This document shows positions 1 through 7,356 of a stretch of DNA of 20,013 nt, piece by piece. How positions within the stretch are numbered: the stretch's first letter is position 1; every line of letters starts with the position of its first letter. Position numbers and translations under genes: made by a program. The stretch is from CAMBDR01 sp046597185 (GTDB taxonomy: Bacteria; Pseudomonadota; Gammaproteobacteria; Burkholderiales; Burkholderiaceae_D), in contig JBKJLF010000862.1 in NCBI GenBank assembly GCA_046597185.1, forward strand, positions 1-20,013. Reading direction: 5' to 3'. Under the pieces are notes generated by a model. It saw nothing but the letters and a program-made list of their open reading frames with translations. It was not told the DNA's origin and made no database searches.

Positions 1-1
1 G

Positions 2-169
2 GCGGGACTTGTGTATAAACGTATGCGCTTAACCAAAGGTGCGAAGGAAGTGATAGCAGAGGCGAATAAAATAGCGCCTGTAAAATGGTATACGGCACCG
101 GAACTTGTAAAAATACAAACTCAATATCCGGCAATACCATTTACTGATATTAATGGTGATGATGTTTAG
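2..169 (+). CDS. C-terminal end of an unrecognised protein (5' truncated by window)
   Basis: An open frame enters from the left edge and ends at TAG 167-169, giving 55 residues. The translated end is basic then mixed (KRMRLTKGAKEVIAEANKIA, then a Pro/Tyr-rich stretch ending in NGDDV). No family is recognised. The composition is that of a real protein tail: charged residues alternate with hydrophobic ones and there are no internal stops. The short orphan genes that follow on the same strand would fit a toxin gene followed by immunity or accessory genes, but nothing in the sequence proves this. Confidence 0.5.
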   Translation, partial: AGLVYKRMRLTKGAKEVIAEANKIAPVKWYTAPELVKIQTQYPAIPFTDINGDDV

Positions 170-211
170 CGTGAAATAACACAGATTTTAGACGACAACC
201 CTCGTGAGCAA

Positions 212-229
212 AATCACGATTCTGTGATT
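212..229 (+). terminator. Possible terminator hairpin after the truncated first gene
   Basis: AATCAC (212-217) and GTGATT (224-229) form a 6-bp stem around a 6-nt loop, followed by a T-rich stretch (ATTTCATAATT). The stem is AT-rich and the T tract is interrupted, so this is at best a weak intrinsic terminator about 45 nt after the stop at 169. It could equally be a chance inverted repeat. The rest of 170-346 shows no gene. Confidence 0.25.
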
Positions 230-346
230 ATTTCATAATTCGGGGTGTTGTGGGCGACGCCGCATCATGAAGCTTAGGTTGTATCACTGTAGACCCCACT
301 GGCTGGACACGGCTTTATCAATATCTAATTCTTTGCAGGAGTGGAG

Positions 347-634
347 ATGGTAAAACTGTCGGTATGGTCACTGTGCTTAAGTAGCGCCCTTACATTGCTT
401 GGTGCGTCTGCGCTGGGTGGCGTTATTCAGCCTAATGCGCTGGAACAAGGTGATCTTAAAAAACCCGCTGCGGTTGCTGTTTGGCTCAAGGCGGATGGCG
501 CGTCGGCTGACAAGGCCAGGGCAGCATTGTTTTTTGAAGCGGGTTTAAAGGAGAAAAAAAAGAAGTGCGTGGGGATAGAGCACAACTTTTCATTCAGTCG
601 GCCTTGCGCAAAAGCGCGCAATTGGCTGAATTAG
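347..634 (+). CDS. Small secreted hypothetical protein, possibly frameshifted
   Basis: ATG 347 is preferred over the upstream GTG 341 because AGGAG (337-341) lies 5 nt before it. The first ~24 residues (MVKLSVWSLCLSSALTLLGA...) look like a Sec signal peptide with a likely cut near GASA/LGG. An Ala-rich segment follows and then a run of lysines. After the lysine run the zero frame reads an odd Cys/Phe/Trp-containing tail and stops at 634. The -1 frame from the same A-run reads about 47 more residues up to TGA 703-705, including an amphipathic Ala/Leu/Gln/Glu stretch (QSALRKSAQLAELARSTGAE). That tail looks much more protein-like. The gene may therefore be frameshifted, by programmed slippage or by mutation. 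The next gene starts 22 nt after 634. No family recognised. Confidence 0.5.
   Translation: MVKLSVWSLCLSSALTLLGASALGGVIQPNALEQGDLKKPAAVAVWLKADGASADKARAALFFEAGLKEKKKKCVGIEHNFSFSRPCAKARNWLN
556..562 (+). promoter_or_regulatory. dnaX-type slippery heptamer A_AAA_AAG
   Basis: An 8-A run (554-561) followed by G gives, in the reading frame of the gene starting at 347, GAG AAA AAA AAG. This contains the heptamer A AAA AAG in the phase used for -1 frameshifting in E. coli dnaX and several insertion sequences. An internal Shine-Dalgarno-like AAGGAG ends at 553, only 2 nt before the heptamer. That is closer than the ~10 nt spacing known to stimulate -1 shifts, so efficiency is uncertain. No clear stimulatory hairpin was seen downstream. 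A simple indel in a homopolymer is the alternative. Confidence 0.4.
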
Positions 635-655
635 CACGTTCGACAGGAGCAGAAA

Positions 656-955
656 ATGAAACCAGGATCAGGCGATATCAAAGTACAAATACTTATCGAC
701 GGTGAGGAACTCGCCGAGTTGAAGCGGCACACTTGGCAGATGTCGGAGGCGTTCGGGTTGGACTCGCGCATTGATCGCTACCAGGGGAAACGTCCCATTG
801 GCTTCTACCGCTGGGATATGGATTGCCTGATAGATGTGATGGACATGGCGCTGAACGATACAAGGGCGTATCCTTCGAAGGACAGTTCCGCGTACTTGGC
901 GCTCAAAACGCTTCATGACAGACTCAAGAAAGAGTACAGCCGAGCTTTTGATTGA
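656..955 (+). CDS. Hypothetical 99-aa cytoplasmic protein
   Basis: ATG 656 is preceded by a good AGGAG (645-649) with 6-nt spacing, so translation from here is credible. The protein has no signal peptide or membrane segment and is rich in Asp, Arg and Lys. Aromatic residues cluster in the middle (IGFYRWDMDCLIDVMDMAL), followed by a long C-terminal helix-like stretch with many Lys, Arg and Leu. The family is not recognised. Its size, charge and place behind a small exported protein are compatible with an immunity or adaptor protein, but that is only a guess from context. If the upstream gene is read in its -1 frame, its end (705) overlaps this gene by 50 nt. Confidence 0.65.
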   Translation: MKPGSGDIKVQILIDGEELAELKRHTWQMSEAFGLDSRIDRYQGKRPIGFYRWDMDCLIDVMDMALNDTRAYPSKDSSAYLALKTLHDRLKKEYSRAFD

Positions 956-1043
956 ATCCGAAAGGGCGAACCATGGCGCGTTGCGCGGTATGTAAACTAT
1001 AATTCAGGTGACGAATTCGTTCTCTCACTGGTTAAAGAGCATC

Positions 1044-1493
1044 ATGGTTTGGCTCAAACGCATCGGCATAACACTTGGCGTGATTGTTGTCGCAGGTGGC
1101 ATCGCTTGGTTTGCCTTGGATAAATACTTGGAAACCTGGTCCTTTGCCCCTGGCGACCCTGTGCAAATCCAACTCGCAGCCGAACATGCCCGATGTGCTG
1201 CTTTCTACCGGGCTATGCGCTCGTCGCTGAGCAAAGAGCGCCCCAATTATGTCGAACAACAAGAGAAATACACCCGGGAGTTTGAACTACACGTAAAAAT
1301 GGGGGCCAACTTCTCACCAGACAAGGCGCTGTTCCGGTCGCAAGTCGAGAAGGCCAGTTCTCAATTATCAGATGAGGTGAACCAGGTTGCGGAAACTGAA
1401 AAGCTGGCCGGGCTACTGGAGGTGAAAACGGATCAGTGCATTGCCACGCTCGTTCGTGCTGAAGCTTTCATTAAACGTAAGCGCGAAAAATAA
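1044..1493 (+). CDS. Hypothetical single-pass membrane protein
   Basis: The frame is open from GTG 1008. ATG 1044 is preferred because the protein then starts MVWLKRIG with a positive N-terminus, and because a TATAAT box at 998-1003 would place a transcript start near 1010, inside the longer form. No good -35 was found and the ribosome site is weak (AAAGAG), so the start is uncertain. Residues ~8-24 form one hydrophobic segment. The remaining ~120 residues are hydrophilic, helix-rich and charged, with one Cys early in the soluble part and another near the end (DQCIATLV), ending in a basic KRKREK tail. This suggests an N-in anchor with a periplasmic helical domain. No family recognised. Confidence 0.6.
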   Translation: MVWLKRIGITLGVIVVAGGIAWFALDKYLETWSFAPGDPVQIQLAAEHARCAAFYRAMRSSLSKERPNYVEQQEKYTREFELHVKMGANFSPDKALFRSQVEKASSQLSDEVNQVAETEKLAGLLEVKTDQCIATLVRAEAFIKRKREK

Positions 1494-1593
1494 GGCAGGT
1501 TTCATGGCGCGGTCAGCGGCATAACCGGGCGTCTTCGCGCCGGAGCGCTGCCAGTTTGGACTCGTTCCCATTTAAGTTCGGAACCTGCCCCGC

Positions 1594-1614
1594 GCTTGGT
1601 ATATATAGCCAAGC
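1594..1614. repeat. Inverted repeat in a gene-free gap (1494-1847)
   Basis: GCTTGG (1594-1599) and CCAAGC (1609-1614) flank TATATATAG. This is the only clear structure seen in the ~350 nt between the membrane protein and the next gene. Short open frames on both strands here have no ribosome site and no protein-like composition. The hairpin has no T tract, so a terminator role is doubtful. Confidence 0.3.
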
Positions 1615-1847
1615 ATAGGTCCGACGGCGTTGAATTTGGAAATCGATTCTTGCGTTGTTGGCGCGGCGTGCAAGGATGAAACTGCTTCGGTCTGGTTGTC
1701 TGTCATGGCATTGGAGCATTCAATTCCGGCGGCCTCACTGCGTGTCTTCCAATCCGAAAATCAGGCAATACTGGTAGCTTGTGGGTTGCAGCAATGAAAC
1801 CACCTATTCTACAACAATACTGTGCTGGTTTTGGCCAATCAATTGAT

Positions 1848-2513
1848 ATGAAACATCTTGCCCTCTCAAGCTTACTGCTGTCAGCTTTCTGTTGCTTGAC
1901 AGCCAATGCGGCATCCCATCTTGAAATTCTTGATGAACCGACTTATGCGCAAACACGTTACGCCATCGGCCATGAAAGTTGCAAGCTGATGTGGACTGTT
2001 CATGCATTTCAAGCACCAGCCTTTTCTGTGCGTGAAATGCGCACTTGCGATCTACAACAGCATGGCACTACGACGCTTGTGCAATTGCGCAATGAATTGC
2101 TGGTTGCATTGCAGCAAGGTCGGCCAGCACAAGCTGCACCTCAAGGCAGCGCTGCTGATGAACCAGCGCCCGGCCATGGAAGTGCAATCGTGGCGCGCCG
2201 ATTGGCTGACATGCGTACTCTGGCCATGGGTAGCCTGCAGCAAATGCCGCATTGGCATCAAGCCTTGCAAGCGGCTCTGACGGCAGATATTGGCTGGCGT
2301 ACTGCGCGGCGCAAGCTTGGTCACAGGCAAAGCAATCTGGCGCTGGAAAAACGCTTGATCGAGATTGCCAATAGGGAAGCCGTGTTTGCCGATCTGGCTC
2401 AGAGTTTCGAGAATACAGGCTATACCTTACGCTTGCGTAATATAGAAAAATTGCGCTTCATGCCCGATGGCCGTTTGCTGGATTGCCAATTGTCCTTCAC
2501 TTTGACGCCGTAA
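1848..2513 (+). CDS. Hypothetical secreted protein, 221 aa
   Basis: The frame is open from GTG 1779, but ATG 1848 gives a clean signal peptide (MKHLALSSLLLSAFCCLTANA, a charged start and hydrophobic core ending in ANA before ASHLE), so this start was chosen. The ribosome site is weak. The mature part has three Cys (HESCKLMW, MRTCDLQQ, LLDCQLSF), so disulfides are possible in the periplasm. A Gln/Ala/Pro-rich low-complexity stretch sits in the middle, and the C-terminal half is helical and Arg-rich. No catalytic motif or known domain is recognised. It is another orphan gene in the run 1-3000. Export to the periplasm is inferred from the leader only. Confidence 0.65.
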   Translation: MKHLALSSLLLSAFCCLTANAASHLEILDEPTYAQTRYAIGHESCKLMWTVHAFQAPAFSVREMRTCDLQQHGTTTLVQLRNELLVALQQGRPAQAAPQGSAADEPAPGHGSAIVARRLADMRTLAMGSLQQMPHWHQALQAALTADIGWRTARRKLGHRQSNLALEKRLIEIANREAVFADLAQSFENTGYTLRLRNIEKLRFMPDGRLLDCQLSFTLTP

Positions 2514-2599
2514 GCGCAGCCGCCTTCGTGGGTGGGGCATGTTTGGTTCTTATAAAAAACTGTAATGCCCTGGCCAGTGCCGGAGAGCTTTATCAGGAG

Positions 2600-2617
2600 C
2601 GCAAAGACCGCAAAGAC
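2600..2617 (+). repeat. Tandem 9-nt direct repeat
   Basis: CGCAAAGAC occurs twice head to tail (2600-2608, 2609-2617) in non-coding DNA. It lies close to the palindromic repeat at 2648-2690. Two copies are too few to suggest more than a remnant of a dispersed or slipped repeat. Confidence 0.4.
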
Positions 2618-2647
2618 TGGGAGTCAAAGAATGATGAGAAGCTAGCA

Positions 2648-2690
2648 CTGGATTCCGGCGCGCCGGACCGCCGCCTTCGCGGGAATGACG
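2648..2690. repeat. Dispersed intergenic palindromic repeat (GGATTCC...GGGAATGACG type)
   Basis: The segment starts CTGGATTCC, contains a perfect 12-bp palindrome CCGGCGCGCCGG (2655-2666) and ends CGCGGGAATGACG. Read on the minus strand it translates as VIPAKA...AGIQ, the usual signature of the intergenic repeat that annotators often miscall as protein ends in beta- and gammaproteobacteria. This copy is longer or interrupted relative to the compact form. It lies between two plus-strand genes in the otherwise gene-free 2514-2731. Confidence 0.6.
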
Positions 2691-2731
2691 ACGCCAAGGG
2701 TTGAATAGTTACGAAAAAGGAGAACCAAACA

Positions 2732-2998
2732 ATGAGCCACCGTATAACATTGGATAATGGCAGAACAGGAAAACGCTACACCTTGATACTGGAAGCAGAG
2801 CAAGCGCAATGGCAAGCTTGTTGGTATGAAACTTTTTCTGATGAAAAACCTGGCCAACATCCTGCCGGCACCGTGGTTTCTGGCGACGCTTATGATGCTT
2901 TTGTTAAAGTCAAAAGGTTGATCGAAGATAAGGACGAGGATGTGATGGGGGTAGATTGGCAGTTTGAGGAGACTCTTCCTCCCTGGTTTTTTGAATAA
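2732..2998 (+). CDS. Hypothetical 88-aa acidic protein
   Basis: ATG 2732 is preceded by AAAAGGAGAACCAAACA, a strong ribosome site at suitable spacing. The protein is soluble, acidic and rich in aromatic residues: an N-terminal beta-like stretch (ITLDNGRTGKRYTLILEAE), a Trp/Tyr pair (ACWYETF), a charged KVKRLIEDKDED helix and a C-terminus ending LPPWFFE. No family is recognised and there is no signal peptide. It is the last of the small orphan genes before the globin gene, and the intervening 2999-3175 has no other gene. Confidence 0.65.
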   Translation: MSHRITLDNGRTGKRYTLILEAEQAQWQACWYETFSDEKPGQHPAGTVVSGDAYDAFVKVKRLIEDKDEDVMGVDWQFEETLPPWFFE

Positions 2999-3175
2999 GT
3001 GGTTTCCCAATCAACCCAACGGATTACTTAACCTTGAGCGGCATTCTTTAAACGCAGCTTTCTGTTGCATCGCAACCAAAAACCGCCATTAACTGCCAGC
3101 CTGCTTGCTAACTGCGCCCGAATCAGCGAAGATCATTGTTCTGGCAAACTGCTGGTTGACTTTATGGAGAATGAT

Positions 3176-3583
3176 ATGGAACAAGCAACAATTGATTTGG
3201 TACAAAGTAGTTGGAAAAGCGTGGAACCTATCGCGGATCAGGCGGCTGGGTTGTTTTATAACCATTTATTTGTCGCCGACCCAAGCGTTAAAGCGCTGTT
3301 TAAAGGTGATATGACGGCGCAGGGCAAAAAGCTGATGCAAATGATCGGGGCCGCCGTCGGCAAGTTAAACGACCTTGGCACGCTGGTGCCAATTTTGCAA
3401 AACCTGGGCAAACGCCATGCCGGTTACGGCGTGCTGGACGCCCATTACCAAACTGTGGGCGGCGCTTTGCTGTTGACGCTGGAACAAGGCCTGGGCCCAG
3501 CATTTACACCTGAAGTGCGCGCCGCCTGGACCGAAGTGTATGGGGTGATGGCCGATGTGATGATTGCCGCCACCAAGGCATAA
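3176..3583 (+). CDS. Single-domain bacterial haemoglobin (Vitreoscilla/flavoHb type)
   Basis: ATG 3176 was chosen because GGAGA (3166-3170) precedes it by 5 nt and the product (135 aa) matches the usual length of Vitreoscilla-type haemoglobins. The upstream in-frame extension from 3065 has no such support. Globin landmarks are visible: Tyr28 at B10 (LFYNHLF), Phe42 at CD1 (KALFKGD), Gln49 as a candidate distal E7 residue, proximal His81 at F8 (GKRHAGYGV), and the conserved HYQTVG and YGVMADVMI helices. The family binds O2 and NO at haem in the cytoplasm, aiding oxygen supply or NO detoxification. The reductase domain of flavohaemoglobins is absent, so an external reductase is needed. It converges with the ABC permease gene (34-nt gap). 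No FNR-type box was identified. Confidence 0.93.
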   Translation: MEQATIDLVQSSWKSVEPIADQAAGLFYNHLFVADPSVKALFKGDMTAQGKKLMQMIGAAVGKLNDLGTLVPILQNLGKRHAGYGVLDAHYQTVGGALLLTLEQGLGPAFTPEVRAAWTEVYGVMADVMIAATKA

Positions 3584-3592
3584 TGCGCGTTA

Positions 3593-3608
3593 GTTCGTTC
3601 GTTCGTTC
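3593..3608. repeat. Tetranucleotide tract (GTTC)x4
   Basis: Four perfect GTTC units lie in the 34 nt between the convergent globin and permease stops. The tract is outside both reading frames, so slippage would not switch either protein. Confidence 0.6.
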
Positions 3609-3617
3609 GCTTGCCTG

Positions 3618-4895
3618 CTAGGCTTGGTCGTGTTTCATCTTCCACCAAGCCAAGCCACCAAAGGCAAGCGTAAAGCCCAGCAGCACCACTATCGGTGTGA
3701 CGGCGGCTTGCAGCCCAAGGCCGCGCCAGGTCATGGCGTCCATGCCATCCACCGCCCAACGGGTTGGAATGATGACGGTCATGCTTTGCAACCAGCCAGG
3801 AAACATCATCGAAGGCACCCACGCGCCGCCCAACATCACCATCATCAGGGCGGCAAAAATAGCGATGCCGCGCGCCGCTTCCGGGGTTTTGCCATAGGCA
3901 GCAATGAGTAAGCCAAACGTGGCTGCCATCAAACAAAAAGACAAACCCACCCCCAAAAAGCCCGCCACGCTGCCCGCAATATTGACGTTAAAAACCAAAA
4001 TGGCAAACAAAAAGATAAAACACAATAAACAGAAGGCTTGAATCGTGCTTGATAAAACACGCGCCAGTAAAATCGTGCCAAAGTTAATCGGCGCTGCCAC
4101 TAAGCGGTTCCAGATGCCCAGATTGCGCATCAGCAAAATGCCGATCCCGGCATCAATGCCCATGAATAAAATAAATTGCACACTCATGCCCGCAAAGGAA
4201 TGGGCGTAGCCATTGTATTTGGGGCCAGCCGTGAGGGACACTTCTTTGGTGGCAAACGGGGTGGATAAACCGGTGCTGGCCACCCCGGCACTGCCTGCGC
4301 TGCTTTGCTGACTTTGGTTAAACTTTTTGGCGCTACTCAATAACTGCTTGAGTTCAGTCAACTCGGGCTTGTTCTCTTGTTCCAACTTTCTTAAACTCTG
4401 GTCAATGACTCTCGCGCCGCCGGGGCCGCTAAAGGCATCGGCACTGACATGTTGCATGATGTATTGCGTGAGTATGCCCTTGAGCATGGCTAGCGCGGTG
4501 CTTTGTGAAGGGTCGTAATAAATCGGAATTTCGGGCTTGCTTTTGGGGTTGAAGAAAGCGCTGGTGGCGGCATCACCAAAGCCGACGGGTAAAACGATGG
4601 CGGCGTTGAGTTTGCCTTTTTTGACCTGTTCTTGCGCAGCTTCTGGCGATAATTCGAGTACGGTTAAATTGGCATCGGTTTTCAGGCTGGCGGCAATTTT
4701 TTTACTGGTGGCAGATTGATCCAGTTGTACCAGGCCAATTTCGATTTTGCCAATCTGGCGCTCGCCACTGCCGCCAAATAAATAGCCAAAAAAGGCTGCC
4801 AGCACCACAGGCATCATCATGGTAAGTATGAGTGCGCGGCGGTCGGCGACAAACAGCAGTAAGTCTTTGCGGATCAGGGCGATAAGGGCGATCAT
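3618..4895 (-). CDS. ABC-2 type transporter permease
   Basis: 425 aa in the layout of ABC-2 membrane proteins of the YhgE/DrrB-like group. There is a charged start (LIRKDLLLFVADRRA), one TM helix (~21-41), a large extracytoplasmic domain (~42-232, with a Gln/Ser/Gly-rich linker at ~192-212), then about five TM helices (~234-256, 273-300, 307-333, 342-360, 399-417). The conserved ABC-2 stretch near the C-terminus (GGAWVPSMMFPGWLQ...PTRWAVDGM) is clear. It forms the membrane part of an exporter with the ATPase encoded 29 nt upstream in the same operon. The substrate is unknown; relatives export drugs, lipids or polysaccharides. Fusion of both permease roles in one polypeptide suggests a homodimer. 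Confidence 0.9.
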   Translation of the reverse strand: MIALIALIRKDLLLFVADRRALILTMMMPVVLAAFFGYLFGGSGERQIGKIEIGLVQLDQSATSKKIAASLKTDANLTVLELSPEAAQEQVKKGKLNAAIVLPVGFGDAATSAFFNPKSKPEIPIYYDPSQSTALAMLKGILTQYIMQHVSADAFSGPGGARVIDQSLRKLEQENKPELTELKQLLSSAKKFNQSQQSSAGSAGVASTGLSTPFATKEVSLTAGPKYNGYAHSFAGMSVQFILFMGIDAGIGILLMRNLGIWNRLVAAPINFGTILLARVLSSTIQAFCLLCFIFLFAILVFNVNIAGSVAGFLGVGLSFCLMAATFGLLIAAYGKTPEAARGIAIFAALMMVMLGGAWVPSMMFPGWLQSMTVIIPTRWAVDGMDAMTWRGLGLQAAVTPIVVLLGFTLAFGGLAWWKMKHDQA

Positions 4896-4924
4896 GGGCG
4901 GTATCCGGTCGGTGGGTGTTAATC

Positions 4925-5866
4925 TTAATCGCGTAAATTGCGGCCGGTCAGGGTCAGGAAAATATCTTCCAGATTGGCTTTGGCGGTTGTAAAATGCACA
5001 GGCTCTTGCCCTTGCTGATGCAGCCAGTTAAGTAAGGGTAGCGCGTGCTGCGGGCCTTGCAAGGTCAACTCCAATTGGTTGTGATGTTGATTGACACGGG
5101 TCACGCCCGGCTGGGTGCGCAACTCGGCCATAAAGTTGAGCGGTGGCGGATGCGCCAGATCGACATGCAAGGCTGCTTGACCCGGCAGGCGCAGGTACAG
5201 GCTCTCGGGCGTTTCGTCGGCCAGTACGCGGCCATGATCGATGATGATGATATGGTCGGCCAAACGCTCCACTTCTTCCATGTAGTGGCTGGTGTAAATG
5301 AGCGAGCGGCCTTGTTGCTGCAAACGCTCCAGACTCTCGAAAATAGCATTGCGGCTTTGCGGGTCCACCCCCACCGTGGGTTCATCCAGGATGAGTAAGG
5401 CGGGGTCGTGCAAGAGCGCAGCGGCAATATTGAGGCGGCGCTTCATGCCGCCGGAAAAAGTGTGGGGCTTGTCTTTGGCGCGCTCGTTTAAATTGACCAG
5501 GTCCAGTACTTCATGGCAGCGTTTTTCCAGACGTGCCCCTTTTAAACCATACAGTGCGCCAAATAATTTCAGGTTCTCGATGGCGGGCAGCGTTTCAAAT
5601 AAAGCCAGGTCTTGCGGCACCACGCCAATTTTGAGTTTGGCATCACTGTCGTCATCTTCCAGATGCAGGCCGTCAAGTAAGACACTGCCGGAATCGGGAT
5701 GCAATAAACCACAAATAATCCCTACCGTGGTCGATTTGCCGGCACCATTGGGGCCGATCAAGCCCACCGTTTGACCACGCTTGACCTGAAACGATACGTT
5801 ATCGACCGCGCGTCGTTCGCCATAGGATTTAGAAATTTTTGTGACGCTGAGCAAAACCGAGGACAT
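4925..5866 (-). CDS. ABC transporter ATP-binding protein (ABC-2/NodI-like)
   Basis: 313 aa from ATG 5866. The TTG four codons upstream (5878) is possible but lacks a better ribosome site. All ATPase motifs are present: Walker A GPNGAGKST (38-46), Q-loop Gln85 (VVPQDLALF), signature SGGMKRR starting at Ser138, Walker B LLILDEP with Asp161/Glu162, and H-loop His194 (YTSHYMEEVE). The C-terminal ~90 residues resemble the accessory domain of NodI/CcmA/DrrA-type ATPases, ending in NLEDIFLTLTGRNLRD. It energises the permease encoded downstream. It is not a peptidase-containing (C39) bacteriocin exporter, as no extra N-terminal domain is present. Confidence 0.94.
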   Translation of the reverse strand: MSSVLLSVTKISKSYGERRAVDNVSFQVKRGQTVGLIGPNGAGKSTTVGIICGLLHPDSGSVLLDGLHLEDDDSDAKLKIGVVPQDLALFETLPAIENLKLFGALYGLKGARLEKRCHEVLDLVNLNERAKDKPHTFSGGMKRRLNIAAALLHDPALLILDEPTVGVDPQSRNAIFESLERLQQQGRSLIYTSHYMEEVERLADHIIIIDHGRVLADETPESLYLRLPGQAALHVDLAHPPPLNFMAELRTQPGVTRVNQHHNQLELTLQGPQHALPLLNWLHQQGQEPVHFTTAKANLEDIFLTLTGRNLRD

Positions 5867-5958
5867 AGCATATTCCAATGTGTAGATGTTTTGAAGTGTA
5901 TGCTATTTTGAGCGCAGATCAGCAAGTGCGGCCAATAAAATTAAAAATACATCGGCCG

Positions 5959-7230
5959 CTAGGCGACGCTGCGCGTTACGCTGTCGCTCCATTGGAAGGC
6001 GGCCATTTCGATATTGACCAAATCGTCCGCGCTTAATTCGAGCCTTTGTAATAGTTGCGGCACCTGATTGGCGCATTCTTTAAATTGTTCCAGGTATTCA
6101 ATTAATTTGAGGATTTCGCCGCAGTAGCCAGAGCGGTGCAACAGGGCCGCTGACACGTCATCCACCACCGGCACTTGTTCCAAAATTTCGGTCATGGTTA
6201 AACCAAACAAGGCATCCATCAGCGACATGATGCCAACCGTGAAAGCTTGATCGGCCAAGGCCCGTTTGCCGGGGTGGAGTTTTTCTACAAGCAATTCGAG
6301 CAAGCGGCCACGCGTGGTGGCTAGCGACAGCAGGGGCGACATGCAATGCCCTTTGTTATTCGGTTCGGCATACAGGGTAATTTGCAGCCAGCGCTGTAAT
6401 TGGCGGCGGCCTAAAATCATCAGGGCCTGGCTGAGCGAATCAATTTTATGGCGCGCTCCGGCCGCCGGGGTATTGACTAAACGCAGCAAATTCAAGCCCA
6501 GCGCCACATCGCGTTTGATGGCTTTTTCAATCTCGGCGTTTTCAGCGTCGGAGGTGATCATATTCATTAATTGCAAGACCGACAGCTTGGAGGGGGCCAG
6601 CTTTTTGCCACTAATAATTTGGGGCCGGGCAAAATGGTAGCCTTGAAAAAAATCAAAACCCAAGTCCAGACAGGTTTGAAATTCTTCCTGGGTTTCTACT
6701 TTTTCAGCCAGCAATTTTTTGCCAGCCTGTTTGAATTGCGGGGTGAGTTTTAATAGTGCCGAGAGTGGCATGTCGCGCAAATCAATTTTGATGAATTCGA
6801 TCAGCGGCAATAATTGTTTCACCTGGTCGGTATCGGCGATGACATCATCGAGCGCGAAGCGATAGCCTTTTTTCTCCAGATCGGCCACGCGCGCATACAC
6901 TTCGGGCGTGACTTCCATGGTTTCGACAATTTCAAGTATCACCCGTTCACGTGGCAGAAATTTGACAATATCGCTCATTAAAACGGCGGCATCCACATTC
7001 AAAAATCCCAATGTGTCGCCCAAGGTTTTATCTATCCCGAGCTGGGCGGCGTGCGCAATGACCGAGGCCGTGGCGGAAAGATCGGAGGTAATTTGCGCCG
7101 TGCCTTGATTTGCATTGCGAAACAGTAATTCATGGGCGAACAGGTTTTGCTGGCGATCCAGTATCGGCTGGCGCGCCAGAAAGAATTCCTTCATGCGCGG
7201 GATTTGGCTGAGATCCAGTATTTCTTCCAT
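5959..7230 (-). CDS. EAL-HDOD (YuxH-type) signal transduction protein
   Basis: 423 aa in two parts. The EAL-like domain (~16-205) begins LARQPILDRQQNLFAHELLFR, with the family-typical ELL replacing EAL at Glu34. Its later motifs are LEIVE (~99), ALDDV (~126), FIKIDL (~146), LAEKVET (~174) and FQGYHFARP (~195). The HDOD domain (~212-400) contains KRDVALGLNLLRLVN and QALMILGRRQLQRWLQ. Proteins of this family usually act as c-di-GMP- or partner-dependent regulators rather than phosphodiesterases, affecting motility, biofilm or virulence. The EAL residue set seen here is the family norm. It is probably monocistronic: 126 nt separate its start from the next gene, containing an AAAGTCA inverted repeat. 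AAGG lies 8 nt before the ATG. Confidence 0.92.
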   Translation of the reverse strand: MEEILDLSQIPRMKEFFLARQPILDRQQNLFAHELLFRNANQGTAQITSDLSATASVIAHAAQLGIDKTLGDTLGFLNVDAAVLMSDIVKFLPRERVILEIVETMEVTPEVYARVADLEKKGYRFALDDVIADTDQVKQLLPLIEFIKIDLRDMPLSALLKLTPQFKQAGKKLLAEKVETQEEFQTCLDLGFDFFQGYHFARPQIISGKKLAPSKLSVLQLMNMITSDAENAEIEKAIKRDVALGLNLLRLVNTPAAGARHKIDSLSQALMILGRRQLQRWLQITLYAEPNNKGHCMSPLLSLATTRGRLLELLVEKLHPGKRALADQAFTVGIMSLMDALFGLTMTEILEQVPVVDDVSAALLHRSGYCGEILKLIEYLEQFKECANQVPQLLQRLELSADDLVNIEMAAFQWSDSVTRSVA

Positions 7231-7281
7231 GTAATCATACCTTGGTGGTGGCAGCTCGGCTGCGAAATGGGGGGATTGCTC

Positions 7282-7299
7282 AAAGTCAAATGTGACTTT
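7282..7299. promoter_or_regulatory. Inverted repeat AAAGTCA-N4-TGACTTT, possible operator
   Basis: Perfect 7-bp arms (7282-7288 and 7293-7299) lie 52 nt upstream of the start codon of the EAL-HDOD gene. The minus-strand arm contains TTGACT, which could serve as a -35 element, but no convincing -10 follows at 16-18 nt. Symmetry and position suggest a dimeric regulator site. The regulator cannot be named. Confidence 0.35.
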
Positions 7300-7356
7300 A
7301 CTCTATTTGGCTGCAGGATGCAATTGCAGAAGATATTACGTCGATTTTTTGCTGGT

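Noticed and set aside
2642..3010. 122-aa minus-strand frame opposite the 88-aa gene
   Set aside because: Its C-terminus is the translated intergenic repeat. The plus-strand gene has the ribosome site.
3593..3608. (GTTC)x4 as a phase-variation switch
   Set aside because: It lies outside both flanking coding frames and downstream of both genes.
4925..5866. ABC pair as exporter of the double-glycine peptide
   Set aside because: The ATPase has no C39 peptidase domain and the permease is ABC-2 type. It lies 11 kb away in a separate unit.
5959..7230. EAL-HDOD protein as an unusually active c-di-GMP phosphodiesterase
   Set aside because: The retained Glu, Asp, Lys and Gln positions are the norm for the YuxH-type family, so they do not mark it as special.
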